54,004 bases of DNA from Aphelidium insulamus (GCA_036784855.1 JAZDSV010000071.1:1-54004), one strand, 5' to 3'; positions 35,096 through 46,228 are shown, counted from the first letter of the stretch. A program made the numbers and translations. Notes: generated by a model from the sequence alone, not told the origin.

Positions 35096-35785
35096 CGCGA
35101 TTCTCGCACGCCGATAGACTCTTCCTGGCGCCAAACAAAAAATGGGCTAAAGGCAAGAAAAGTTTTTGAAAAGAAGCGACAATTCTTTATGCGAAGGCTA
35201 TGGCACTGGCGACTGTAAATAAATACTTATACTTATATAATGAGGACTAAATAAGGAGGCCCTTTGTGAGCCTGTACCTTCTGTTTCTCCGCAGCGTGGG
35301 ATTAGCGAAAGGCCTTTTCAACAGAGTATACTCTGTGTATATTATAATATATATTAAACAATCCCTTTTCCTGATACCTATGAAGGTAAACAGCCTCACC
35401 ACTCTGCAACAAACCACAAACACAAGATTTGTCTTGTCATTTGTCGCGATATGTCATGCACGCAAATGCTGCAGAGACTGCGCGGCCTACTATGCATAAG
35501 GTGGTAATCAGACCGACAACAATGCCAATATTGTAGACAACAAGACTGCCGTGCGAATGTTGCCTTCAACTGTCCCACCACTGATTTCATTCATCGCAAC
35601 ATATAACCTATGCGCTCAATGGCTAATTTGCTTCTGTATTCAATATATTCTACACAATCATATGTATGTTGTTTATTAATGGTGGTATAGACTCGATCAA
35701 CGACTCGACACGTTAATGATGGCTTGGCCGCGGTATGAATGTGAATATGATATTATTTTGAACAGTAACAAGCAGCAGGATACAG
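35096..35785. other. Intergenic
   Basis: 690 bp, AT-rich, between the glycosyltransferase promoter side and the zinc-finger gene's 3'end. No frame with family features, no repeat beyond short TATA-like runs (35340-35360). Confidence 0.4.
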
Positions 35786-37679
35786 TCAGGCAATGTTTCG
35801 CGCGGCATTGCACCCGCGCACAGTGTCGGGGTCGATGCCGGCATTCAGCAGCCGTTCCCGGTTCTCCTTGTCAATCTTCAAATGCCGTCCGAGTGCGTCC
35901 AGCCGTGAAAAGTACTTTCCGCAGTCCGCGCAGCCAAACGGTCGTGATCCCTAATACGTGTTGTTGTTAGCACTCTGTCAGGCATAGAATTCATCCTAAT
36001 GGCAATACACATACCGAATGGACGCGACGGTGCCGCTTCAAGTCGTGCGTGCGACTAAACTTTGCATCACAGTTGCCAATGCCGCACAGGTACGGCCGCT
36101 CGCCAGTGTGCGTGCGCTGGTGACTCTTCAGGTTGTAGAAGCGTGAGAACGTCTTGTCGCAGCCGGGGAACTGGCAGTCAAATGAGACTGGACCTGCGGC
36201 ATCGCCGTCATCATCGATGTCCTCCGCGGTCCTATTGCCGCTACTGTCACGCGGCTTCATGTACGGCGGCAACTCGGATCGGCGGCGACTAACTTTCCGT
36301 CCAGATGGCACTGGTGCCAATTGTCGCTGTGACTCTTGCTGCGGAAAAGTGATATTTCCGCTATTTGCTGCGAGATTCGACGTCGTTGACGATGATGCCA
36401 CTTCATACAGCGTGTCCAGCTTGCGTTCTGGGTATGAGAACGTTGACAATCGGCGCGAGTGATCCAGTTGTGCGGCACTCTCATGCATACCGCCAGCTTG
36501 TGGCTGATATGCGGCATATGACCGGCCGTAGCTGAACTGCGAGTGCAGTTGCGGCGCAAACGACGACGACGACATTCCGGGTGCCGCCATATATCTGTTG
36601 CCACCACCACCGCCACCACTGTGGAATAGTTGCGAGGATTCCATGTGGCTGCTATTCTGCGGTGCCATCTGCCGTCGATCTCCATAAACCGCCACCATAT
36701 CGGCAACACGTGGCTGCGGCTGCTGGTTACGCATAGGCACGCTGTACGGCGCGTACGACGCAGAGTCACCACCCTCACTGCCAAAGTCGTGGCTGGAAAA
36801 GAGCGTGGCGGCTCGGCGGCGATACATTTTGGGGTGGGCGTGCGGTTTGGCGGACGACGAGACCAGCGACTGGGTGATCAGTATGGGTGACGCGGTGCTG
36901 GTGCCCGGGGGAGATGCCAGCGTCAGGTTGTCGACAAGCGGCGACCGGGCGGCGTACATTGGCTGCGGCTGTGGCGGACATGACGCATATGCAGACTGCG
37001 TTGGCGGTTGAGACGCGGGCGGCGTGGGCGGCGGAGGTGGCGGCGTGGGTGGCAGGTTAGCCCCTCCGGCATGAATGCAACCTTCCTCGTGGAGTCCCGG
37101 GCAGCCGCAGTGCAATCCAAACAACTCTGAGCCGTTGCCATACGGCGAGGTCATCAACGCCGAATAGTAGAAGCTGTCGGTCGGCGGCGCGGGATGCTGC
37201 TGCTGTGGCTGCTCCAAGTGACGCGTCGATGGCAGGTCCGGCAGTTGCTGCTGCTGCTGCTGCTGAAGATAGCCGCTGGGCATAGATGTACCGGAGAGAC
37301 GCGTCGTCGTGGAGTACGGCATGTCATCTTCCGTCTTGATAGTGGCGGTGTCATGTAGCGTCGAGTCCATCAGTCTGGCAGATGCAAGCTTGCAGGCAGT
37401 GCTCTCATGCTCCACATCGTCCGTCATGCCGTCCTCGGTGTCTTCGTCGCCGACGACATCGTCATCGTCATCGCCTTCCAGCAGCGAGACCAGCGAGCGC
37501 GCGCCCTCATACCGGCCACGACGCGGAGTGACTGGCGGGGCCAAGTCGGCGGGCGCGGAACCATCGGTGACATCTTGTAGAGAATCGCCCACGCGACAAA
37601 CCCCACCAAAGCGCGTCTCCAGGTCCCTGGCCGAAGTCGGCACCAAATCGCGTAATCTGGGAGACGACGACGATGCCAT
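35786..37679 (-). CDS. C2H2 zinc-finger transcription factor (CRZ1-like fingers)
   Basis: Two exons (37679-36015, 35950-35786) and a 64-nt intron give 609 residues. The long N-terminal part is low-complexity: poly-Asp/Glu (GDDDDDVVGDEDTED), poly-Gln, poly-Pro (PPTPPPPPPTPP) and poly-Gly runs typical of activation regions. Three fingers end the protein: CQFPGCDKTFSRFYNLKSHQ (RTH), CGIGNCDAKFSRTHDLKRHR (RVH) and CADCGKYFSRLDALGRH. NLKSH, HDLKRH and DALGRH are the pattern of fungal CRZ1-type factors, which respond to calcineurin; the PP2C in this window is a different phosphatase. The third finger lacks the usual second His (HLKID). The start at 37679 (MASSSSPRL) is preferred over an in-frame ATG at 37901. 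Confidence 0.8.
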
Positions 37680-37935
37680 AATGTCTGCAATGCTCCAGGC
37701 TGCAAGTTGGCTGGTGGCGGCTTCAATGTGCGGTGGCGCGTTCCGACTTGTGTGTACACAGCGGCGCCCCTGTGCAAATAGTGCAAACTTGCAGCCAATC
37801 AGAGCGCGTTTACACGGTATTAAAGTTGGCTCCACTGCGTTAATGGCATTAATTATATATTCTATGAGGTGACATTTTCTCGATTTGATTGAGCAATACA
37901 TGTAGATGTTGATTTTATATTATGTTGGTTTTATT

Positions 37936-39876
37936 TTAGATAGCGGTGATTTCAAAATACGTTGGTGCATTGTGGTTATTTAGTTCCACATCGTGCCGAC
38001 CGGGTACAATGGTCAGCAGCTTTTCGTGCTTGAAGTAGGTGGGATCGCGGTTTGCAAAAGCCAGCTCAACCTGGTCGTCCACGCGAATGCACTGGTCAAA
38101 CTCGGCATGATTCCATCGTGGCAAGATTCGAATAGAATGCTTCATTAAGCTAAAGTCGTACGGCATGGCATGTCGCACTTTGTAAAAATGACCATCCGGC
38201 ACCAAAATTTTCTGTTCACCGTCGTCACCCAGATGAATTACCATAATTGCCTGGCTGTAGGGCGGTATGTTGCGCGCGCCTGGTAGATACTTTGGCTTAC
38301 ATAGACTAAATGATGCCGGTGTCACTGTGCCATCGCAAATGATCGAGTTGTGCTTCCAGCCGCAATGGTTACTGTTGTGCTTTAACAAAAAGCGTTGCTC
38401 GTACTGCAGGCATGAAGCCGAGTGCGTTTGCGGAAAAACGTTGGGAATCTGGGTAAGCAGTGCGTCTAAATTGTACATCAGACACTCGCCGACAAAAATT
38501 ACTCCCGTCTTCTCCGTTTGTTCACGTTCTAGTATCCGCTTATGAGTTGCAATGCTATCTCGAATGGCGGAATCAAAGGTGGTGACGATTGCGTCAACTA
38601 GTGCTTCAGCGGTTACTTCATCTCGTGACACAAAACCCACACCCAATTTCTTCTTATTTACGATGGTAGCAAGATATACTTGGTCCGACACTTTAAGTGC
38701 TGGAATAATGATCGAAGCTGCACCGTACAGTAATGCCGCATGAGTCGTGCCAGCACCTCCGTGGTGCACAACGGTAGCCACTCGAGGAAATAGCCACGAA
38801 TGCGGAATATAATCATCGGCAATATATATGCATTTGAGGTTGGCCCGTATTGGGTTCACCAACTGCAAGTTTTCCCCGCCGCTCCAATGTTGATGGAAAA
38901 TTACGCAATAATCGTCAGTTGCTGTAAGCGAAATGATGGTATCATGAATTACTTGGGCAACAGTGGCATAGACCCCATACCAATATATACCAGTGGGAGT
39001 TTTGTTGCATCAATAAAGTCAACTAGTGCCTTGCTTGGAACAAATGCGCCAAGATTAAATTGCCATGTACCGTCATGTACCATGTCTGGCTGTCTGTCGA
39101 GCATTTCAGGCGGTAAAAATACGGACGACCACCCAATTATGATCGGGCGTTAAATATTGTCAATGTGCTTCTCCTCCAAATTGTCCCACACTGACCCGTA
39201 CATAGACCAGTGCTCCACCATGAATGTATTGAAATCGTTTCTTTTCAGTACTTCTCTAGCATTTCCAGCAAACCAGTGTTGCGGCATTGCCTGAATCTCA
39301 ATTATAAGCCGGTTGCCAAGGGCGAAAAATCTGTTAGCCAAAATGGGTTGCCTACGTTGCACATCTGTTCTGATGACCATACAAACACAACTTGAGCATC
39401 TTCCACAATTGCGTTAACAGATGCAATGTGTGACTGACACGACGCAGAGAGTTCAGCCTGTGAAGCCATATGTCGCTCGCCCATACTATTTTTGATGCCT
39501 GCATCCAATTTTTGCTTATATTTTTCCTTGGTCATGTAGTCGTCCATCAGTGGAACAAATCGGAATCCGGCACCTTTCACCAGCGGGGCGATGTTGCCCG
39601 CAGCATATGCTGAAAACTTGAGATATCAAGCCACGGATACGCGCTTCTCAATTGAGTAGCAAAGTGCAGCACAGGCAACACATCACCCGCCGTTCCTTGA
39701 GCGATGAAGACTGCGCGAATCTTTCCAGCACCGCCGCTACCATTCAAAGCATTTTCCATTTCGTAGTTAGTTGCGCTGATATCAGCAAGCGCTATTTTGC
39801 TGGCGGTCAATATAGTCCCACTAGCTGCGCAAACAATTGCCATTGCCAGCGCGGCACAGAGATAAATTGCGCGCAT
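37936..39876 (-). pseudogene. UDP-glycosyltransferase (GT1, sterol-glucosyltransferase-like) pseudogene
   Basis: From the ATG at 39876: a hydrophobic start (YLCAALAMAIVCAASG), then the GT1 N-terminal motif AVFIAQGTAGDVLPVLHFA, KFSAYAAGNIAPLVKGAGF, LGNRLIIEIQAMPQHWF, PLVYIGMGSM, and the C-terminal donor site PRVATVVHHGGAGTTHAALL. These pieces lie in changing frames: shifts near 39620, 39320 and 38945 and an in-frame TAA near 39151. The last third (38868-37936) is one long open frame. The enzyme would transfer sugar from UDP-sugar to a lipid or sterol. With at least four lesions it is not functional unless the sequence is poor. A related fragment is at 46130-46228. Confidence 0.7.
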
Positions 39877-40261
39877 AATGGTGAAAAACGTGCAAATGAC
39901 GTATGTCACAAAAACGTCTGGGCGCACAGCGGCATCGTTAATATCAAATAGTTCATCGAAAACACCATGAGCGATGCAACCGCATTTTCACCAATTGCTT
40001 CTAAACTGCGCCAGTGACAGTTTTCCATGATCATATTTCGAGGACAATCACTCAACTGAGACTCGCGTCTACCATCTCTACGGCGAGCTTAAAACCAGTG
40101 TAATTGTGTTGTGTCTATACGTAACCGGTCCAAGCCATAGCACCTGTACTGCACTGCACAACTTGCACTTGTACAACACTTTGCATTTAGCAAACTTAAC
40201 GCAGAAAATATCCCTTTTGTGAGCCTGTAGATTGGTAACAGATCTAGTAAAAAAGCAACTT
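39877..40261. other. Intergenic
   Basis: 385 bp upstream of the glycosyltransferase pseudogene and downstream of the oxidase. Short minus-strand frames here lack known features. Confidence 0.4.
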
Positions 40262-42376
40262 TCAGAACAGGAAAACAGCAGCCAATACCACCCACGCGGC
40301 AATATTTGGGACCGTTACGTAGGCAGCGGACGACGATGGAACCGTTAGTGGATTAAAGCCCAGACACTTCAAGTCGACCTTGTCCAGCAGCGCCTTTACA
40401 TCCTGGCGCCCCTCCACGAAAAACACTTGCATTCCTGTTATCTTAGAGTACTGACAATCATATGTATTAATAACAACTAGTTACCCATGTGCATGTGCGC
40501 GGAAATGTGGCAGTGAAAGTTCCACACGCCCGGATTGTCGGCAACGAAACGCAGCACGCGAAAGCCACATGCCTCCCCCGGCACTGGCAAGACAGTTGCA
40601 TTCGGCGGTGGCTGCTGCGAAAAAGACCAGCTGGTGGGGAACAGCGTTGTACTGTCGCGCATAATTGGACTGGCCGAGGTGTAGCGCGCTCGTTCAGTCG
40701 CATTCAGTAGCGAGTAGTTGCCCGGGCCAGATCCGATTTCCCTGGTAATATTACAGCATTGCAATAAAATAATCAAGAATACTTACCAAAAATGGTGGCC
40801 GTGCAAGTGCCACGGATGCTGCTCGCAGATTCCGTTCTGCGCCACGGTGTTCTGCAGTACAATTTCCACAACGTCACCCGAGGCAATTTCAAAGACTAGC
40901 GGCGGTACTAGCAAGTCGTTGGCCTCGTAGATTTCGAATAGGAGCGGCGTCACGGTATGCTCGTAGACGTAATTATTAACAGTCCACTTCATCATTAACA
41001 TGTCGCCGCCACTTTGACCACCAGGCACCATCACCATCGATGTGTCGGGTACTTTCGATTGTCGGCCTGTCAGCACAAACTGCTTGGTGACCTGCGTCGG
41101 TGCTAACTTGAACCACGTCGATCCGTTCAATGACGCGGTGTACGGCAAAAGATTGCGCGTCCACTCAATCTCTGACTGCGGCGTCGCCAGTGTCACGCCA
41201 TAACTCGTGGCAATGTCACCACTAACCGATGCCAGCTCGGTGCTGTTCAACTGCGAGAGAAAACATTAAACAAAGATACATGGATACAAACAAATTCGAC
41301 TTGCCGGCATAGCGGAAAACATGGCGTCGGTGCCATTACTAGTAGCAGTAGTTATGGTGTCCACGTATCGCAGAAATCCAAGACCAACGGGACCGGCTTT
41401 ACGCCAGCGCACTTCACTGCGCATCGCAAAGAGGCGGGTGCTGGCAAGGCCGCCCGTTCGAATAAGCACCGAGTAGCGCTGTCCCGAATTGATTTCCAGC
41501 TGTGAGACGTTGTACGGCTGCGTGTACAGCCCGTCCGCCTCAATTACCGTCATGTTGTGGCCGGCAATGCTGAATGCCATGTACGACAAGATCGAAGCAC
41601 CGATTATGCGCAGACGGTACGTTGTGTTGGGCAAAACAACCATCACATGGTACCGACACCCGCGACTGCCTCTGGCGTCACATTGGCCAGGCGAGGGAAG
41701 CGGCTGCGAGCAGTTGAACACGCCCTGGCCATTCATTAGCAGTGACTGCGGGTCTCCGATCCACCTGAAGTCGGGCAGGGGCTTCATCAAGTTGGCCATC
41801 TGGTCCGTGTCGGACTGGTGAAAGTGGTCCGACAGCAGCAAAATGCGCTCGTCGTCGTAGTCATATGGGCGCCGCCCCGGCAGATCTTGAACCACCACGG
41901 CACCTGTCACGTTGTTAGCCAAATTTTATGACGATATATGTACACTGCACACCATAGATGCTCTGGCCAGTGAGCTCGTAGTGCGAGTGGTACCAGTAAG
42001 TTCCGCCGGGGGGATTTTTCACATCGACCATACTGTACGTCATTGACGAGCCAGCCGATATCGGGTACTGCGTGCCCGCCGCCACACCGTCAAACTCTGG
42101 CGTGCCACGCTGGTAGAAGCCATGAATGTGAATGGAGGCGCCCGATGCGGCCAGCTGGTTGTGGACGATTAGCGTGAAGGGCTTGCCGTACTCGGCGCGC
42201 AGAGTCGGCCCCGGCACCGACCCGTTCACCAAAAACACTGCCTTGTGAAAGCAGTCGGCATTTGAGTCGCCGTCTGTCAGCGTCAGAACGGCGCCAGGCC
42301 CTGGTTGCTGCTGACTGCTGGCCGGCGAGCTCCACGCTGCAAGCAGCAGCACAAGCGGCGGCACAGCGGCGCGCAT
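40262..42376 (-). CDS. Secreted multicopper oxidase (laccase/ferroxidase-like)
   Basis: Five exons: 42376-41953, 41903-41305, 41250-40787, 40741-40485, 40434-40262. The total is 638 residues. A signal peptide (MRAAVPPLVLLLAAWSS) precedes three cupredoxin domains. Copper ligands are seen at HIHG (83-86), WYHSH (128-132), HPWHLHGHHFW (~486-496) and HCHISAHMHMGM (~571-582), the type 1/2/3 sites, so the enzyme should be active. Many N-x-S/T sites. The last ~20 residues are hydrophobic (IAAWVVLAAVFLF), suggesting a membrane or GPI anchor. The third intron boundary (41304) uses a GC donor (GCAAGT); others are GT-AG. Substrate (phenols or iron) cannot be told. Axial residue after HMHMG is Met, compatible with a type 1 centre. 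Confidence 0.88.
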
Positions 42377-42765
42377 GCTTTGGCAATACATATGTACGTT
42401 ACCCGGAAAGAAGAAAATTTGAAGATAAAAAGGCCCATGCATACAGTTAATTCCGACTCTATTGCGACGTCTGCATCCCGAGAAAACCCTCATACATCGA
42501 GTATACATGCAGCATCACTAATGCCGTAAGCACGCTGCACAGTTCAGTTTATGCCAATAAGAATTCCTTAAAATGGCAGCACGATTTGGAATTTGGGATA
42601 TTATGTATGTTGGCAGACCTAAGCAAGCTGGTATGGATTGGCTATGACAGTTATGGGCGCTCTGCTGACCCCAAGCAGCAATGAGCGTAGAGAAACAAGA
42701 AAAGAGAGTAACAGCGACCATATGCCATATGATATCAAAAATCAGCACCAAGCAGTGTATACGAC
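42377..42765. other. Intergenic
   Basis: 389 bp upstream of the oxidase gene and of the ankyrin pseudogene. Contains an (ATG)n run at 42765-42780 at its right edge; nothing else. Confidence 0.4.
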
Positions 42766-43290
42766 ATGATGATGATGATGCGTGTGAGTGGAAAACGCCC
42801 CGGAATGCTAAACGCGCATGGCTACTGGGATAGTGATGGCATCAAAAGCACCGGCGGCAATGACGCAAAACAAGCGCGGAACAGCGCTGCTGGCCACCAC
42901 CAACCTCTGTTCTCCTCCCCACAACCCCATGGCGACATGGAAGAGTCACCAACAACGTTTGCACATCTGTGCAATGCGTGTGCCACCGGTAACTTTGGGA
43001 TGGTAACTTTGGGATGGTAGTCAACATTATCCGCGATAGTTGGATTGACGATCTACTAATGCTTATCAACGGCTACAACACGGCAGGCATGACTCCGCTA
43101 ATGATTGTAGCGGATGGTGGACATCTCCTATCTACTATCACAGCTGGGCATCTAGTACGAGGCATTGTCACGCATATTGTTTGCACAAACCGCGTTGCAC
43201 TATGCAACTCTCCATGATGAGGACGCGGTGATTGCTGCTGGCCGCATCATCGTACTTGCTGCACTTTCTACCGCCACCCGAAATGAAATA
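42766..43290 (+). pseudogene. Ankyrin-repeat gene broken by a 14-bp tandem duplication
   Basis: The first frame runs to HLCNACATGNFGMV, an ankyrin helix. The continuation VNIIRDSWIDDLLMLING and GMTPLMIVADGGH is in another frame. Between them TAACTTTGGGATGG occurs twice in a row (42990-43003 and 43004-43017); the second copy causes the shift. A further ankyrin piece (QTALHYATLHDEDAV) is in a third frame near 43185, after an in-frame stop. No signal peptide is seen, and the repeats differ from the 1-10 kb array. Confidence 0.6.
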
Positions 43291-43685
43291 TAACGCTTGC
43301 AATGAATATTCACGACACTAATTGTGACGCCGTTGACGTCCCCGTTCCAGAAGTTCATAATGATACATCTCACATTTTGTGCGCTTGGTTGGTGGCTCAA
43401 TTCTCATAATGAAAATTAATAAATACAATGTGAGCAGCACAGACATAATACAATTGTTATGGTAAAAATTGTCGATATTGAGTCATAGACACCTAGGCAA
43501 TTCAACTTTATCATTTTTGTCAAACTAACACACAATGAGAGTAACACAGAAATGTATCAGACACAATGAAAGTGAGCGTTTTTATTACGCAACAACTTCC
43601 TTAAAGAAGCGGCAAGGGGGTGACGGAGACTACGGCGGCATCGGCACACTTTGTGTACATATGAAAAAAGGTGCGCTTCAGGACA
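43291..43685. other. Intergenic, AT-rich
   Basis: 395 bp downstream of the NTPase gene; no coding or repeat signal seen. Confidence 0.4.
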
Positions 43686-44678
43686 TTAGTTCGACCAATT
43701 TGTGATTGCCCTACTCCCGACAACACCATAGACCGCCTCGTAGTACAATTGTCGGTAGAAGAATCTCATCACTTCACCAGAGAATCTTAAGGTTTTTTCA
43801 TATTGATCGGTAATGCAGATGCCAGCTTTGTGAATTTCAGGCAAGGCCGAATCCTTTTCCAACGGAATAGAATCGTGTGTAATCAGCTCATTCATAATTT
43901 GATCAGCGTTTGTGCCAAGCATGTTCTTGATCCTTTCGTAATCCATCAGGTGAAAACATCTGGATAAATTGAAAAGACGGCTAAGAAAGTGTCCTTCCAC
44001 GACGAGTTGTTGAATGCAGTGAATTCCCGTAAAATCGTACGGTGTGTGCGTGAATTCGTAGCAAAGAATGTGCAGTGCCATGTACACCAGTCCTGGATGG
44101 TTGTTGAGAAATTGAAAGAGGTCACCGATAACGTCCGGGACCAGTATTTCTCGATTGAGCGGGTTATCTCGCGCAAACGATTCGACAAGTTCAGCGCATT
44201 CGCCATCAGAAAACTTGATGTCGTCATAGAACCATTTTTGCTGGAATTGCAATGGCAATCGATCTTTTCCAACCGTTGACAGGCCAAACGCTCCGAATGC
44301 CAACAAGCGACAGCCTTGCGCCCCACTCTTAAAATTGTTCCAGAAATTTTGGTGGCTGTAAATTTTCTGGATCTCTTCCACAATCAAGAACCCAGTACGA
44401 CGAATAAGTGTCCGCAACGGCGAACCCGTCAGTCGATTTACATATTCATCCAAGTTCTCGCCGGGCATCAAACGAGAAAAGGATACATAGTGCACGGTTG
44501 CGCCACTTTTCTGCCAGTAGTTGTACATCAGATTCGCCAGGGCCGTTTTGCCCGTAAACGAAGGCGATGTGATGAGTAGCGACGTTTGATGCGTCATGGT
44601 GTCGGCGATCTTTTTGACAAGTTCCGTGCGGGGAATACATGCACTTAGTGTGGCGTCGGGAAGTCCTTCAAAAAGCAT
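43686..44678 (-). CDS. STAND/CR-type P-loop NTPase
   Basis: Intact 330-residue frame. Walker A SPSFTGKTALANLM (~39-52), Walker B-like GFLIVEEIQKIY (~96-107), a sensor-like CRLLAFGAFGLS, then an alpha-helical region with NHPGLVYMALHILCYEF, where the STAND family usually has its winged-helix and proline motif. This resembles the NTPase part of Crinkler-like (CR-type) proteins in fungi. No nuclease or other C-terminal toxin-like domain follows, so it may be a stand-alone or truncated member. An upstream frame (44726-45007) ends in a possible GTAAGC splice donor that could join its first exon to this ATG in phase with a 92-nt intron ending ACCAAG; the duplicated leader argues for two separate genes instead. 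Confidence 0.65.
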   Translation of the reverse strand: MLFEGLPDATLSACIPRTELVKKIADTMTHQTSLLITSPSFTGKTALANLMYNYWQKSGATVHYVSFSRLMPGENLDEYVNRLTGSPLRTLIRRTGFLIVEEIQKIYSHQNFWNNFKSGAQGCRLLAFGAFGLSTVGKDRLPLQFQQKWFYDDIKFSDGECAELVESFARDNPLNREILVPDVIGDLFQFLNNHPGLVYMALHILCYEFTHTPYDFTGIHCIQQLVVEGHFLSRLFNLSRCFHLMDYERIKNMLGTNADQIMNELITHDSIPLEKDSALPEIHKAGICITDQYEKTLRFSGEVMRFFYRQLYYEAVYGVVGSRAITNWSN

Positions 44679-45056
44679 CTTGGTCGTTGCCGGAAATTTA
44701 AGTGGAGAAGATGATGAACCGCCACCTACGACACAATCAGTCTTCGATAGTACATAAGCAGCATGCTTACTTTGGCTTGGTGGACTGGCGAGTGGGCGAT
44801 GTCGGCCAATTTGTTACCATCTGTGCTGCCGAAGAGAGTAATCCACTGCGCTTTGGTGCGATCATTCCATTCGCAGACTATGTGCACACGGCGCCGTCCA
44901 TAGGCGTTCCAGTGATCGAGTTCTTCACGAGCGGCGCGGTTGCTGCTGTCGATTTCAAGAAGCAGCTCCAGTTCGTCGACAATTTGCTGTGCCTTTTCCG
45001 CGTCCATGTGGAAGGTAGTTGCCGGAGATTTAAGCGAAAGAGAAGGTTAACCGCCT
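44679..45056 (-). promoter_or_regulatory. Duplicated ~50-bp leader before two start codons
   Basis: Immediately upstream of ATG 44678 and of ATG 45007 lies a related block: GGCGGTT, then TTCTC, then CTTAAATTTCCGGCAACGACC in the first and CTTAAATCTCCGGCAACTACC in the second. A weaker form (AATCCGGCAAAACAG) precedes ATG 17708. It may be a core promoter or 5' UTR shared by this family, or a duplicated gene start. Confidence 0.5.
44726..45007 (-). CDS. Small protein or first exon upstream of the NTPase
   Basis: A 93-codon frame from MDAEKAQQIVDELELLLEID, helical and charged, with VHIVCEWNDRTKAQWITLFG. After SPVHQAK the sequence GTAAGC reads as a good splice donor, and the last 15 codons could be intron. 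No domain recognised. Its ATG is preceded by the same leader block as the NTPase gene, so it may be an independent gene of the same expression group. Confidence 0.45.
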   Translation of the reverse strand: MDAEKAQQIVDELELLLEIDSSNRAAREELDHWNAYGRRRVHIVCEWNDRTKAQWITLFGSTDGNKLADIAHSPVHQAKVSMLLMYYRRLIVS

Positions 45057-45102
45057 CCACTTAAGCGGCGAAAAAAATTGTCATCATGACACTGACTATG
45101 AA

Positions 45103-45560
45103 TTGAATTCAATGGATCGAAACCGAGGGCAATGTGTCATCATCGAGCTCGCGAGCTGGACCCAAAGACAAAAACAAAAGAGAAATACACGTACTTTCAG
45201 CTCCCTTCTCACAGACTGTGCCGACTGTCGATACTGTGGTACCCGTGATGACATTGCCCACCGCGTCCGACATTGCCTGTCTCGACAGGCGGAACGTGCT
45301 CAACTCCGTGACAACCTGGCTCAACTCGGCATATTCACGCTGGAGCTGCGTCTGATACTACAACATCCACAAGCGGCAGCAGTACTTGCAAACTTTTTCA
45401 CGCAGTGCGATGGCTGACCACACCGCTTTACTCCGCATGGAGTCCATCACTGTGAACTGAAGTATATTTTATATATGTCAACACGCACTCGGGCAACCAA
45501 CGGTGCAACGTCATGACCGACCGGTTAGATACGTTTAATGAATAAATCAATCAATCAATT
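45103..45560 (+). mobile_element. 3' remnant of a LINE (non-LTR) retrotransposon
   Basis: A 104-residue frame (45103-45417) has the C-terminal zinc-knuckle pattern of non-LTR reverse transcriptases: CADCRYCGTRDDIAHRVRHC, then R..LRDNLAQLGIFTLEL and AVLANFFTQC. About 130 bp after the stop the sequence ends in an (AATC)n run (45544-45559), the usual kind of LINE 3' tail. The reverse transcriptase core is missing, so this is a 5'-truncated copy on the plus strand just upstream of the minus-strand NTPase genes. Confidence 0.65.
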
Positions 45561-46129
45561 CTCAACGGGATCAGTAGTTTGCACTGCTGATGAGCTGGCC
45601 AGGGTTTCCGCCAACCAATTTGGCTGTTGTCAATAGTGCGAGACCGCTAAGATATGCATTGAGACAGAAATGAGCAGGGGTTAATATAAAATATAATGTA
45701 AATCATAAAAATATATCTTAATATTGTACATTATTGTCATTATGTCATTATTTTTCAACCAAAAGTCGCGCGGAATTGCACAGGTCACGTAAACAGAGCA
45801 TCTAGAGAGCGAGTAAGATGAAATTGAGGCCATATATTCCTGGGAGTAAATATCGCCTGACCACGCTGCCTTCCGTCATAGTATCGCAAAAATAGTTGGC
45901 GACACTGTTCTCTGTAAGCACCTCTGGTCGATGGCATAGAATACCATTATTGACCAAGTCGTCCCTGTCGCCACTGCGCCCATAGCACACTTTGATTATC
46001 GGGAATTCAATACTAGCAATAAGTATCAAGTGCAGCTGAAACTTTGCGGGCTGCACTCTAGAGGGGCGCGCGGTTGAGGCGGCGGCCATGAAACACGTTC
46101 ATCTCGGCCACCGATAATCACGTGGGCCA
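45561..46129. other. Intergenic, no supported gene
   Basis: 569 bp. A minus-strand frame (45802-46089) shows nothing recognisable. No repeats seen. Confidence 0.35.
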
Positions 46130-46228
46130 TGATATGCTGTTTGTCGACAAGCACTGCAAAGTGTACCAGATTCTCTTGTGGGCGTAATGGCGGAATCAAA
46201 GGTGGCGATGATTGCGTTAAGTAGTGCT
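46130..46228 (-). pseudogene. UDP-glycosyltransferase fragment
   Basis: 46186-46228 matches 38563-38605 of the glycosyltransferase pseudogene at about 39 of 43 positions (shared AATGGCGGAATCAAAGGTGG). Weaker similarity (AHKRI vs THKRI) continues to about 46130. It is cut off exactly where the trinucleotide array begins. Confidence 0.6.

Noticed and set aside
40078-40302. Minus-strand 74-codon frame after the oxidase
   Set aside because: Overlaps the true last exon of the oxidase, which carries the expected end of the family in another frame.
44679-44725. 45-nt intron joining the small upstream frame to the NTPase
   Set aside because: With the TAG acceptor the downstream frame hits a stop; only a 92-nt intron would be in phase, and the duplicated leader suggests separate genes.
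45802-46089. Minus-strand 95-codon frame
   Set aside because: No family resemblance; lies in degraded sequence beside a gene fragment.
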